DNA from: Echinometra lucunter | Taxonomy: Eukaryota > Echinodermata > Echinoidea > Camarodonta > Echinometridae | Assembly (NCBI GenBank): GCA_029962745.1 | Contig: CM057157.1 | Span: 30,723,525-30,787,524 of the forward strand | Length of the DNA: 64,000 bases | Direction: 5' to 3' | In this document: piece after piece, positions 1 to 14,200 of the stretch | How the letters are laid out: every line of letters starts with the position of its first letter | How positions within the stretch are numbered: position 1 is the stretch's first letter | Notes under the pieces: generated by a model | Database searches by the model: none | Seen by the model: only the letters and a program-made list of their open reading frames with translations | Told to the model about the DNA's origin: nothing | Program-made: the position numbers and the translations under genes

Positions 1-45
1 AGGCCAACCCTGCAGTATAAAATGAAGAAGACAAAATATATAATA

Positions 46-115
46 GATAAATAAATAAATAAATAAATAAATAAAATAAATAAATAAATGAATAAATGAA
101 TAAATAAATACTACA
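46..115. repeat. (AAAT)n microsatellite
   Basis: About 70 bases of tandem AAAT/AATG units just beyond the donor of MAM exon 10. Confidence 0.95.
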
Positions 116-130
116 TAAATAATTACTTAC

Positions 131-221
131 ACGTTGGACAAGGTGAATTAGGGAAGTAATGCACGTCATCTATAGCGATATCGGTTCTATACGAGAATCC
201 AAGAACTCCTTCAAAAACGAC
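131..221 (-). CDS. MAM gene exon 10: MAM3 C-terminal third
   Basis: Acceptor CCACAG, then [30 protein letters not shown] and donor ACGT|GTAAGT (phase 1). The gene must continue to the left of this window because the frame stays open and a good donor follows. Confidence 0.9.
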
Positions 222-2199
222 CTGTGGTTGATCGTAGGTAGATATTGATCAAAGTGAGAAATCAATAATAATATTTCACCACTATATTTAATAATATTTC
301 ACCACTATATTTATTTTATTCAGTGACTACTCAACATGCATCGAGATTTGGCTTTTCTCTCGGTAGACAGACGCACTAGTCAGAAAAGTGTGTAGAATAA
401 AACAAAAACCGTTGAGGAATAGTGTTAAAGACACACAAGGACAAGATTCATTCAGATAATCTTTGAAAAGTGATTCCACTAGACGAAGCCCAAACAAAAT
501 CAAAAATAAATAAATAAAATATAAAAAACTACTACCAGTCTACTTTCTAGTTTCAGGATCATAGTGAGAAATGCATGGTTTTTTTTAACCATCACTAACA
601 AACAATTTCATTTCCGATGTTTAATGCCCTAAAATTGCTAATCGCATATAAAGTCAGCCGCACGCTTTTACACGATCTGTCTGCGATCATTTCAAAGAAA
701 CATTTGCTATAGCATTTAATATAAACGTTAAAAGATGTAAAATCTTAATGATCAATAGTCGAATGAAAATAAAAAAACTGAAATTACTACTGCGGATCTC
801 AACAGAGGAAGAAAAGTGATATCGAATCCGGATAGTAGTGACACCTTAGACGTGACGACATAGAATTCCGCGACTGTCTAAGAGTTAGAGCTGTTCTGAT
901 CCCTTACTCTGACTGAAAAAAGCTTACGGTAAACAAAAATTTCAGTTGAAGTATTCCTTTCATAATTATGGACCTCAACTACGACAGTTAAGTACATTAT
1001 GATTTTAAGTGGAAATTGCAATTTTTTCCTAAATCTGGTCGCAGATTGTATAGTGCGCGCATGTGGCCCGGGTACTGGCATTACAAGGTGGACACCAAGC
1101 TCGTGCATGGACTTTCAAAATGGACCCCAAACAAGTAATTGTCCTTCGATCTCAGAATACCCTAAACAAGTATTTTGTCATGTTTTCCCCACCCTAAGCA
1201 AATATTTTCAAATCAAGCTGTTGTGAAAGTATATCCTTTTTCCTGATTTTTGAAATTTTGATACCCTTTTCACTGTACGCGCGTACATCGCCCGTCCATG
1301 AAAAAACAACACTTTTTACGCGTTTCTGTGTACGAGCATGGTGTTCACCATAATGGCAGTGGCCCCCGGAGCATGAGGCGGGCTTAAGAGAAAAACTACA
1401 CAAATTAAACAAATGTACTTTAATAACTTTCTACGAGTTGGAGCTATTTTGACCTCTTACTCTGACTAAAAGGCTCTATGTAAACAAAAATTTCAAGTGA
1501 AGTATTCATTTCGTAATTATGAACCTGTAGTTGAGGACAGGGTCATATTTTGATAGATAGTGATAACACTAAGGAAATTTTGCATTATAGACACTTTAGG
1601 GCAGTTGCCCGAATATATACGGGCGCAAGCATACTCACAAGCAAACACAATGCACAAGAGTGTATGCTTTCATGGAAAATTTTCTTACCGTTACCGGTAC
1701 CTTTAAAATATGACGGAGGCCTTATATGGTCACACAAACACAGAAAATGCGTGGAGAGAAAAAAAAAGGCGAAACGACGTACATTAAAGGCTCTTGTCAT
1801 ATCGGTAACTAGAAAAGATCCTCTGTGCCAGACGTCGCCTTGGTTACCAACACGTGACCAAGATGGAGAATCGGGGAGGGGGCTGTCATCGTATTTGAGG
1901 TAGACGTTGAGTTTACCAATATGGCTGCCATACATGTGGTACCAAAACTCCAGGCAAGAGGCGCTTTGTGGCGGCGAGATGAGGGGTGAGATCAGCCGAG
2001 CTTTGCTTCCGGGTCGATGAGTACTGTCTATGTGTACGTAGAATCCTTCAAGAATCAACAACAACCAACAAAATACGAATGACAAATAACAAGGATAAAG
2101 ACTATTCAAATAGTCTTCCATTTCATCGTTTGCACTAGTTGCACCTTTGGCATATATATTTCAAGCGGATTACAACCACAATAACCACAACATAGTACA

Positions 2200-2276
<77 letters not shown>

Positions 2277-5200
2277 ATAGTAGTAATAGTAGTAATGGTG
2301 GTATTAGTTGTTGTTTTTGCAGTTGTAGAAGTAGGAGTAGTCATGGGTGTCGATCCGGGGGGATGGGGGATATATTCCCCCCCCCCCCCCAATATTTTGG
2401 TCAGGGGGATGGCCTGTACAATCATCAACATGAAAAATTTCATAGGCCTCCTATAATTCGCGCAAAAAAGTAGACAAAGACAAAGAGAACAAAGAGCAAA
2501 GAAACATTCTTTTTTTAAAGGAAAGGAAAAGGAAAAGAATTTCATATTCGCATATTCAGTATCCCAACCAGTGAGGTTATAATACTGTCTTGATGAAAGC
2601 AAATCGGATTGCATCTTGTCTTTCTATCAAATAGTATGCTATTATTGTTCTATTCGCATTTAATATCTTTTGCTATCTTAGCCAATGCCAGTTAATATTT
2701 TTATCAGGGTTTATTATAAAATGGAAACTGGTTTGCATCTTGTCTTTCTATCCCATGTTGTATGTTATACAAGTACTATTATAACTGCAAGGAGTCGAAC
2801 GGGAAGAAGATCCATAACAGAAAAATTTTCATGAGATAATGGCCTGTGACCGATAGCCTATTCATATCTTACCGAATATGAAAAAATAGGATGCTGATAA
2901 AATGTAGGTTATCAAAATCATAAAATTGGAGTGACAGTACACTGGAACCTAGCTTTTCTCAGTATTTAGAAAAAATAAATAGCCCGTTCTTGCTCGCTCA
3001 TAGAAACAAGATCAGGAAGTAAGCGCTATTATTCCCTCAGAAACATGTCCGAATATTATTTTTACAGCGAGATGTAAAGCTTTTCTCGAATACAGGGAAA
3101 TGGTACGTCGTAAAATTCATCTGATTTATTTTGGTGGAAATTCTACGTTTTACTAGAAAGAAACGGAGATTTAGCCGGTAGCTCGCTTTGCTCGCTTATG
3201 GTTTTAAATGGCAAGCGATGGGCCAAAAAGCATCATATTTGGCAGTTAGGTGATCAAAAACTATTCAGATATCTTTGAGGCCATCAAAGAATGTAATTTT
3301 TTTCCTCGCTCGCTGCGCTCACTCGAATAATTATGTAATGTAGGTATTTCATAAGCCTATGGTGGATTTGATGACAAAATAACACTTTATCTCTAAAAGA
3401 GTGTGTTTTCCCCCTATCTCGCCTCCCTCGCTTGTAATATTTGAAATATGGTGGTTTAGGAAAGTAAACAATTATTGGGCCATGCAGCGAGGTGCTGAAT
3501 TAGTCATACATCTTTTACTGCTTGAGTATACATGAAATTTGAGGACAAATAACATTTCTTTTATAGCTAGAAAGTGGAATTTTCGGCTCGCCCACAAAAT
3601 AAAAAACGGGATGGTTCATACTTTAGTAGAAGTTCCAGATCCCTAAAGTTCTCATTGTTTGAAAAACAAAATTGTGCGGTTATGGAGGACGGTAGATTAG
3701 ACTAATAATGCAGAGATATGGGCAACAAAAACACGTCCTACCCCCCCCCCCTCCCCCGCTTACTAATATTTAGTCTATCCTTCACGTTTGAACCTCCACA
3801 CCCTTTCCCCGCTCGGTCTCTTTGCTCCGCTGTCGAGGATATTCGGCATCAGTCATCTCCCCCCCCCCCCTCCCCCACCGCTTACACAAATCGACACCTA
3901 TGAGTATAGACCAATTTCACAACGCAAGAGGGCAGCAGACTGTTCGACACAGTTCGACATACTGGGGTGGGCGCTCCAACTTTTATAGTACACAAGTCAA
4001 TAGCGCGTTATGTACATTCGTTCGATTTTTTGTCTATTTTGACCAGTATATGCAGATTTATTTTAATATTTGCAATGAGAAATTATCAGGGAAGTTCAGG
4101 TCGCAGCTGTGCGGTGCTCAAATGCCACAAGGATTAGAGAAAGTTTGAAAAATGGAAGCTAACTGAGTGCGAAATTCACTCGCTTTTGACTCATGAAGCC
4201 TGTTTGTGTGAGAAGCCGTACTCCCTACACAGGTTTCCGTAAGCAATGTGAAGGAATTCGTCGCCAGTGGGTAAAAACATCAACAGAAGGGACTTTTAAG
4301 TCAAGAAACATTATCATTATGTACTTTGGCGTAAAATTTAATGAGTGAAAACTTGACTTTGTAAACAGGGTAAGATTTAGGGCTCCCGTTTACTACGGCT
4401 TCTATGCTGCAATCGAACTTTTACTGACAAAACTAAGTTGAAAAACCATCGAAATTACAAAAATACATCATACCTTCACCCGTCAGATATGACCATTGTC
4501 TTACCTCATCTACCCATGTATCCATGCTTTATTTTATTGATCTAGAATAAAGTAAATGGAACAATATCGGGGCATATCTCATATCTTACATTCATTTTGT
4601 ACACAGAGCCAATCGCGGTCAGCGCGCTTGCCCACAGCAGCAATGGCGTCGCCGATAGAGGGCCAAATACATAAACCGGCCGTGAAATTGGTCTATACTA
4701 GAAGCAGAAGCAGTGGGTCCCATTTGTGATATGAATCAGATTCTATGCTAATCTTACCTAATTCATCTCCTCTCGTATGATCCTGAGCAGGTCCAGTAAA
4801 GGAACTTTGTGTGGCGCGGTTAGTCCATATCCAGTTAAAACTAGCAGTGGGGTCATGGGTGTAGTAACAGATCTCTCTTTCCCCAAAGTCACAGTCAACA
4901 GAAGGCACAGTGGCAACTGGGTCTGAATTACAATGTAAACAAAACAGGAAATGAAAAGAATTCAATCATCACTGCCAATATTAATTTTTTGAATAATGAT
5001 AATAATAATCATAATCATGTACATTAATTCTCTTAATCGTCGCGGGGGGTCTCGCCGTGCATTGTCTATGGGCCGAGCTTTTCCCTCAAAGGCTTTCTCC
5101 GCACACCCTCTTCGCCCTCGTTCTCGGTCGGGACGCAAGGTCCGCAGCTCGACACACGACTTGGCCATGGTTTCTTTGCCTATTTTCTCCGCGTTCCTCA

Positions 5201-8200
5201 TCAATGATGATAGAAAGCCGGCACTTAGAGAAAGTAGAATACATGATGTAAGGAAAGAATGGTAAAGAAAATTTAAGAAATATAATATAGGAAGGATAGA
5301 AGAAAAGATGAACAAAAATGAAGATGGAAAGGAAGACAGATAAAAACAATTAAAAAGAAAAATAGGATTTAAATAAAGAAATAGGTCTACGTAGGAAGGA
5401 TGGAAGAAAAGGTGAAACAAAATTAAGGAAGACAGAAAGGAAGACAAAAACAAAGAAAAACACAAAGGAACGACAGAAAAGAAGAAAAAACAACATTAGC
5501 CTCCATACGGAAGAAAGAAGAAAAATAAAGGAAGAAGGAAAGGGAAAAGGCGGCAAAGAATGAAATGAGGAAAGACAGAGAGAATCAAGGAAAAATAGGT
5601 CTATACATAAGGGAAAGACAAAAGAAACTGATGAAATAAGCGAAAAAATAAAGGAAACATGAGGAAAGAACAATATCAGATAGACATGTGATATCAAAGA
5701 ATAAAACGTAAAGATAAAGGGTGACAGAAAGGAAGCGGCAAGAAGGAATAATGTGAGGAAATTGAGGGAAGAAAAATAGACCAATAAAATATCATGGAAC
5801 ACGTACGACACAAGAAATGACGTAAAAAGGGAAACGACATTAGATAGAAAAATGAAATTAACGATGTGACAATGAATTCATATTTGTTTACTTTTTCACC
5901 TTTCGTTTAATAAAATAAAAGGCCATACAAGCTTATTTAACTCGGCGCAACTCAACAAGGGCGTATGTTAGGTTTATGTGCAATATATCGTAAAATAATC
6001 AGATGTTTACCCCTAAAAGAAAGGGTTTTTTTTTTTTTTTGGGGGGGGGGGGTGGGAGACATGAAAGAATAAGCGGCCTTCAACTACCAATCATTTCACT
6101 TACACTTAGGCCTACATCCTTCCAACGTGTCCGAACTTGAGAATCGCCCCCCCCCCCCGGGCTAGCACCCTGGAAAATGGCACTGCTTCATAATGTTGCA
6201 AGAGAGAATCGTGATCCAAAATGAATAATCGTAGTAGAATCTATGCCAAGCTGTCACTGAACGCACCTAGCCAAAAGGGAAGGGGCAATGGGAGCTGTCG
6301 TCGCCATCCAGATACGGAAACATAAAAAACAAAAGAGTGTGAAATTAAAAAAGGATAGGCCTAAACAATGTAAGAAAGGCGAAAGAAAGATAAAACCACA
6401 AGAAAAATAAAATAGAAGTTTCTTGACATCCTCCCCACCAATATAGGCCCTCGCCATGCGTATAAAGCGTTGTTGCGTGCGCATGCAAGCCATTTCAAAC
6501 ATTGTCAAAGTAGAAGAGGCATGAAGCCTTTTCAGGTTGGGTTCAAGTCCGCATTGGAAACGGGTGGTTTTTTTCGGCTCAGAATCATGTTTGTGAAGCA
6601 AGTTTAATTCTAAAAGAGGGTTACATTCTTGAAATCATTCGCCGGCCGTAAGCATGGTAAGATTGAATCATGACTGAGATCGCCAAACTGAAACAGGAAA
6701 AGTTGTGTTTGAATCATTTTGCCAGAATCATCGCTTGAAAGCAACGGTATTTCAATCACGTATAAAAGATTATTTTTTGGATCGATTCAAAAGAGGTATA
6801 AAGGGGAATGAAAGAGAAATACAAAAGTGAAGTGGAAAGATAAAGCTACATAGATAAAGAAACAATAGAAGACATTATGGAAGAAAAAAAGAAAGAAAGA
6901 AAGAAAGAGAGAAAGAAAGAAAGAAAGAGAGAGAAAGAAAGAAAGAAAGAAAGAAAAGAAAAGAAAAGAAATAAGAAGTACCCTTATAGCAAAGGGAAGG
7001 ACTGAGGAGACGGACTTAGATAATCTAAGGCGCAAGCACTAAAGGTGATAACAAAACGGAAAGAAAAAAAATCATAATTAAAGGCAAAAAAGAAGATAGA
7101 AGGGAAAAAAGGAAGAGAAATAAAGAACTACATAGGAAATGGTATAGAAGAAAATAATGAAAGGGGGAAAGGCCGAAAACTTAGGGAAAGAAAGGTATCA
7201 AATAGAAAGCAGAAATGAAAGAATAATAATGACAGACGGAAAAGAAAATGATAGAAAGACGGTACTTAAACAAAGTACATGTATAACATGTAAGGATAGA
7301 ATTGGATAGAAAAAGTAAGAAATATATACGAAGGATAGAAGAAAAGATAAAGAAAGATGAAAAGGAAAAGGCAACAAAGATGAGGAAAGACAGAGAGACA
7401 TGATTGCAGAAAGAAAGAAAAGAAATATATAAAGGAGATGCATGTATACTATAAAAGGATATGCAATATACCGGTATAGAATTAAAATGTTTACCCTTAA
7501 AAGAAAGTTTTAGGTAAGGGGGGGGGGGGGGGAGCATGAAAGAATAAGCGGCCTTCAACTATCAATCATTTGTGTAGTACACTTACATCCTTCCAATTAA
7601 TGTATCCAAACGAATCGGTCCACCCCCCCCCCCCCCCCTTCCGGCAAGCACCCGTGGAATTTCCACGGGTCCTCTGAGCACAGCTAGCTTTTATAATGTT
7701 GCAAGAGAAAATCCTTCTAAAATGAATAATAGTAGTAAAATCTATGGCAAGCTGATACTGAACGCGTACTTTGGCAACAAGGAAGAAACAGTGGGAGCTG
7801 TCGTCCCCATGCAAATACGCATGGTTATCATTATTTTTCCAACTGAAATTATAACTGAAAGTAATAATTATCGTGCAGTAATACATTTTCAAACAAATAC
7901 ATCTTTCGCAAAATAATGTCAAGCACACGTGAAATTTTCCACGGGTCCTTCCTGCTAAAAGAAGAAGAAGAAGAAGGAGGAGGAAGAGGAGGAGGAGGAG
8001 GAGAAGAAGAAGCAGAAGAAGAAAGGAGAAGAAGAAGATCATTATGCTGATCATTATTCAGCAGATCATAAACCTAAGTTCTAAGTTCGCGGGACCCAAA
8101 CACGCTCAGCTAGTAATAATGATAATATGTAACATTTATATAGCGCTTAATACAAATGTTTCTAAGCGCTGCATATCATTTTTACCTTTACCAAAAAAAA

Positions 8201-11200
8201 ATTAATAGCATAAAGAAAATGATGAAAACCAAACAAACAAAAACTAATATTGAAACCAAAAAAAAAAATAAAAAAATAAAAAATAAGGATAAACTTATAG
8301 TAAATATTCTCAATCTCCTATTCAACTGTCATTTATTTACCACATGTATGCTTTGTTAAAAAATTCAAACCTTGTATCAGACTGAGGATAGCCAAATTTA
8401 TCTGGTGTAAGTTTTCAGACATTTCATTAAATACTATTCCTAAGCCTCAAACCATGGGGGGGGGGGGGGGGGGGGATAAAACCACATCCCTTCATTTTTT
8501 CAACCATGTATAAACACCGATTCAAATTTTGCGTTCATACTAAATCAACAGCGACATCTCAACAGCGATATAACTATTTTCTACTTGATGTACAATTCAT
8601 TGTATTTAATTTGATGTATCTGGACTATAAGGGTCTTTATTTGTTTGTTTCAAGTATGGATTTTTCAGAAGTGTCCAAATAATTATGAGCGACATTGCAA
8701 ATCTCATTTCCACCGATTCTCATACTCACGTTCCCCTGGGCATTCATATCGTGACAGGCTCACGTCGTCGATGGCTATATTCTCCAGGTCTCCAGCGACA
8801 AATTCAAATACAATCTAAGAACGAAAGCAACATAAGAATACTGAAATTAGAGTTAATTGGCACGTTTCCGACAGTGAGGTACAGTATCAACAGGGTTAGC
8901 GCTACAGGGGGCAGGGGCGGCAGGGGCGGCTATCTCCTATTCTTTTTCAAGTGGTAAAACAGAAGAAGAAGAAGAAGAAGAAGACAAACATGAAGAAGAA
9001 GAAGAAAGAAAGAAAGGAAGAAAGAAAGAAAGATAGAAAGGAAGAAGAGTATATGAAGAGAGGGCATGTAAGATCCTGTAACTATGAGCCCTATTTATTC
9101 ATTTAAAACGTAAATGAAGTCACCTGTAGACCAAAGTTTTAAAAAAGACGTGCGACGTTGCCATTAACGCGTCATCTTGCCCCCCCCCCCCCCCCCCCCC
9201 GGCCCATCAAAATACCCTGGCGCTGCCCCTGAGTATCAATATACTGCCCTTTAAACTCAGAAAAGATCAGTTAAAAATGCATTATTGCTAAGATTTTTTG
9301 ACATGTCACTGTATTGGTTTACGTTTGTTTGTTTGTCTGTTTTTTTTTAAACCACCAAGTATATTAACTGTCGATAATTAAGAGGACATGTACCTCTTAT
9401 TAAACATGAAGCGCTCGGGCATTCATACTTACCGTCAACTTTTAATCAGAAAAAAGAAAACTTCTAGCGTAACAATTTCAGACCATCTTCCAAATACAGA
9501 TGATCCTAAAGCAGAAGTAATAGTTTCTACACAGAGCTCATTAAGATCATCGGGCACGTTGAATAGCAACGTAATTATTACGTGAAAAGGCAATTACTAG
9601 ACTTATTTTGCTGTTAAAAACAAAATGACATCAAATATACATGTACTGCGTGCACAGAAACACTTCATTAAACACACGGAGTCGCAAATAATTTTTTCGG
9701 TATTCAAGTCAAATACCGTTCATCAAAAGTTTGGACGTAATGCTATCCAATTTTATTTATGTCCAACATGGACTTCATGTGAGATTAGGCGACGGTACTG
9801 GCCAGGCAGAGAAACCAGGAATTAGTAGATTTTCATGGGTTAAAAAGAAGTGTTGTTTGTTACGCAATTTTGGTAAATTTAAGGAGTGATAACACAACAG
9901 TACTTGTTATTCAGGGAAGCTGTCAGATGAAAGTACTAAGAAACGGTAGAGCCCTGAAATGTTATCAAGATGTCAAACAATAAACTAAAACACATTACCT
10001 TCAGCAATAGCCTAAATATTTATCAAATTGCTTGTTCGTTTCGATCGCCCACTCGCATAATCATACTTTCACGTAATCAGACTGTTATATTGCAAAAGTA
10101 GTTAAAATCTATGACTATGTTAAGAAAGAAACAATATGCCTAAAATGATCGTCAGTATTGTATTAAGTAGAATGTTGGGGTGCATGTAAAATATCATTTT
10201 TGCTCCTTGTGTTCACCCTGTATAAATGCCCCATTTTTACTGGTGATCCCCCCCCCCCCCCATCTTTGCTAGACTCTCCTTCACGACAATGAATGCAGTA
10301 TATAAACACAACAAAAAAGTAACCCTCCCCCTCCCCCTAATTCACAATAGCATAACTTTTTAACAACGAACTTTTGAGCAAAATAATTTGGCAGGAGTGT
10401 TCCTACACTTATTGCCTAACTTCTGTGTCAAAAGGAGATTGATCTATCATGTCATGCATGAGTGAGCAGACACTAAAGGCAAAAATGTCACTTTTCAAAA
10501 GTCACAAGAGTCATTTGGGAGGAACTGTGCAGTAAGCTTTTTCTGGTGTATGTTTAAGTGCTATTGATGTTCATCATGATTGTGTCATGATTGTGTGAGC
10601 ACATTTTCAACGATGAAGCAAGAAGTGCTAGAAATTTACTGTTTAATGCCGGAAAACGACAAACAGGTTTTGTTCATATATGTGTTGATTCATGCTGGTT
10701 GATGCCAGTTCTTTCCATAAACCGAATGGATTTTGTAGTTTGAGAAGGGCTGAATATCATTTTTTTGCCAAAAAGTGTGTTTACCCAACACTGATAAACA
10801 TGAAAGCGTCAGGGTCCTCAGGGATAGGCGTGACAGGGTCAAAAATGGAATAAACCAAATTCGCCGAAGGTTTGTTTCAAAGACCCCCAAATGATTCTTG
10901 TGACTTCTGAAAAGTGATCATTTTGCCTTTAATGTCTGCTCACTCTTGCATGACTTGACGGATCAATCTCCTTTTCACACAGAAGTTAGTGAATAAGTGT
11001 AGGAACACTCCTGCCAAATTATTTTGCTCAAAACTTTTTCGTTCAAAAGTTATGCTATTTCGAATGGGGGGGGGGAGTTACTTTTTTGTGTGTTTAGTTT
11101 GTTGCTGAGCAGTACTGAACATCCTTCTCTTTCAGCTAAAGAATTACCTGAAATTTCAGAAGTGAGTCGATCCTGATTTCTGCAGGGCGCCATGCACTTC

Positions 11201-14200
11201 CCCTTTCGCCAATGAGAACCCATACAGGATCTCCCAGAGCTTCTGAAGTTTCGTTTTTCACATAGACCCTGATCTGCCCAACTCTGTTTCCCCCGTGCAT
11301 GTGATACCAGAAGAGAAGACATGCGGGATCTTCCCCTTCATTCACTGCGGCTAGCATGGGTGACCTCAGGCGGGCTACGCTACCTTCATATTGCCAGTTG
11401 GACGTCCTCCGCCAGCTCCAAAAGTAACGGCGGTACGCGTCAACCGATAGATACGTCCCTATTGAAACAAAGATTGGTAAATATGAGAGACGTATTGAAA
11501 CAAAGATGGTAAATTTAAGAGAAATATTGAAACAAAGATGGTTAATATGAGAGAAGTATTGATACAAAGATGGGTAAATGTGAGAAACGCATTGAAACAA
11601 AGATGGGTAAATATGAGAAGTATCGAAACAAAGATGGTAAATATGAGAGAAGTATTAAAACAAAGATGGTAAATGTGAGAGAAGTATTGAAACAAAGATT
11701 GTAAATATGAGAGAAATACTGACACAAAGTTAGTAAATATGTGAGAAGTATTGTGACATGAGAGAAGTATTGATACAAAGATGGTTAATATAAGAAGTAT
11801 TGAAACAAAGATGGTTAATATGAGAGAAGTATTGATACAAAGATGGGTAAATGTGAGAAACGCATTCAAACAAAGATGGGTAAATATGTAAGAAGTATTA
11901 AAACAAAGATGGTAAATGTGAGAGAAGTATTGAAACAAAGATTGTAAATATGAGAGAAATACTGACACAAAGTTAGTAAATATGTGAGAAGTATTGAGAC
12001 ATGAGAGAAGTATTGATACAAAGATGGGTAAATATGAGAAGTATTGAAACAAAGATGGTTAATATGAGAGAAGTATTGATACAAAGATGGGTAAATGTGA
12101 GAAACGCATTCAAACAAAGATGGGTAAATATGTAAGAAGTATTGAAATAAAGATGGGTAAATATGAGAGAAGTGTTGACACAGAGATGGTAAATGTGAGA
12201 GAAATACTGACACAAAGTTAGTAAATATGTGAGAAGTATTGAGACATGAGAGAAGTATTGATACAAAGATGGGTAAATATGAGAAGTATTGAAACAAAGA
12301 TGATAAATATGAGAGAAGTATTGATACAAAGATGGGTAAATGTGAGAAACGCATTCAAACAAAGATGGGTAAATATGTGAGAAGTATTGAAAAAAAGATG
12401 GGTAAATATGTGAGAAGTATTGAAATAAAGATGGGTAAATATGTGAGAAGTATTGAAATAAAGATGGGTAAATATGTCAGAAATATTGAAATAAAGATGG
12501 GTAAATATGTAAGAAGTATTTAAACAAAGATGGTAAATATGAGAGAAGTATTGAAACAAAGATGGTAAACATGAGAGAAGTATTGAAACAAAGATAATAA
12601 ATACGAGAGAAGTATTTTAACAGAGTCGGTAAATACGAAAGAATAGTTGAAACAAAGATGGTAAATTAAGTATTGAAACAAAGATGGGTAAATAATTTAT
12701 ATGAGAAGTATTGAAATAAAGATGGGTAAATATGTGAGAAGTATTGAAATAAAGATGGGTAAATATGTGAGAAGTATTGAAATAAAGATGGGTAAATATG
12801 TGAGAAGTATTGAAATAAAGATGTGTAAATATGTGAGAAGTATTTAAACAAAGATGGTAAATATGAGAGAAGTATTGAAACAAAGATGGTAAACATGAGA
12901 GAAGTATTGAAACAAAGATAATAAATACGAGAGAAGTATTTTAACAGAGTCGGTAAATACGAAAGAATAGTTGAAACAAAGATGGTAAGTTAAGTATTGA
13001 AACAAAGATGGATAAATATGTGAGAAGTATTGAAACAAAGTTGGTAAATATACGAGAAGTGTTCAGATGAAGGTGGGTAAATATGAGAGAATTTTTTTAA
13101 AGAAAGATGCGTAAATATGGGAGAAGTGTTGAAACAGTGATGGAATGAGGGTTGCAATATTGAGATTTATGGATATCTCCAATTAGGGTTCGGCACAGTG
13201 CAATATTGAGATTTGCGGATATCTTAGGGTTCGACACAGTGCAATATTGAGATTTACGGATATCTTAGGGTTTGCCACAGTGCAATATTGAGATTTACGG
13301 ATATCTTAGGGTTCGCCACAGTGCAATATTGAGATTTACGGATATCTTAGGGTTCGCCATAGTGCAATATTGAGATTTACGGATATCTTAGGGTTCGCCA
13401 CAGTGCAATATTGAGATTTACGGATATCTTAGGGTTCGACACAGTGCAATATTGAGATTTGCGGATATCTTAGGGTTCGACACAGTGCAATATCGAGATT
13501 TACGGATATCTTAGGGTTCGGTACAGTGCAATATTGAGATTTACGGATATCTTAGGGTTCGGTACAGTGCGATATTGAGATTTACGGATATCTTAGGGTT
13601 CGACACAGTGCAATATTGAGATTTACGGATATCTTAGGGTTCGCCACAGTGAAATATTGAGATTTACGGATATCTTAGGGTTCGCCACAGTGCGATATTG
13701 AGATTTACGGATATCTTAGGGTTCGCCACAGTGCAATATTGAGATTTACGGATATCTTAGGGTTCGGTACAGTGTTTGGTCTAGGGTAAGTGGACGAAAT
13801 AAACTCTACGCAGTGGCGTACCGTGGGTCAACGCACTGGGGGGGGGGGGGGGGGGAGGGGGCACCGAGCATGGATATACGCTGAATTTTGTTTCCGGGGG
13901 GGGGGGGAGACACATAAAATCTTCCAAGAAATACGAAAGCAAGGGAGTGAAGCGACAGAGCTGGCCATGGGGGCGCTTTGCATTTTTGATAAAATGAAAA
14001 TTACAGGATCTGGTACACACTTTTGGTGGCTTTTTTGGACATTTTCAGTTAAAAAAAGTGAAGCATTTAAAAATTTCTGGGGGATAACCTCTATCCTGCC
14101 CCCTTCTGCGTACAGCCATGGCACCGAGTGGAAAAGTTTGTGCGGGTGTGTGTGGTTATTTCTATCATGTTGACAATAACGACAGTAATTTTCGTACCAA

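Noticed and set aside
2135..2614. Polythreonine/polyserine open frames
   Set aside because: They are translations of the (AGT)n microsatellite with no start or splice context.
4962..5811. Phe/Ser/Leu-rich minus-strand frames
   Set aside because: They follow from the polypurine composition of the plus strand; no family motif or splice sites.
11459..13038. Long frames of [15 protein letters not shown] repeats
   Set aside because: Open only because the 33-bp unit is free of stops; it is an intronic minisatellite next to a real MAM exon.
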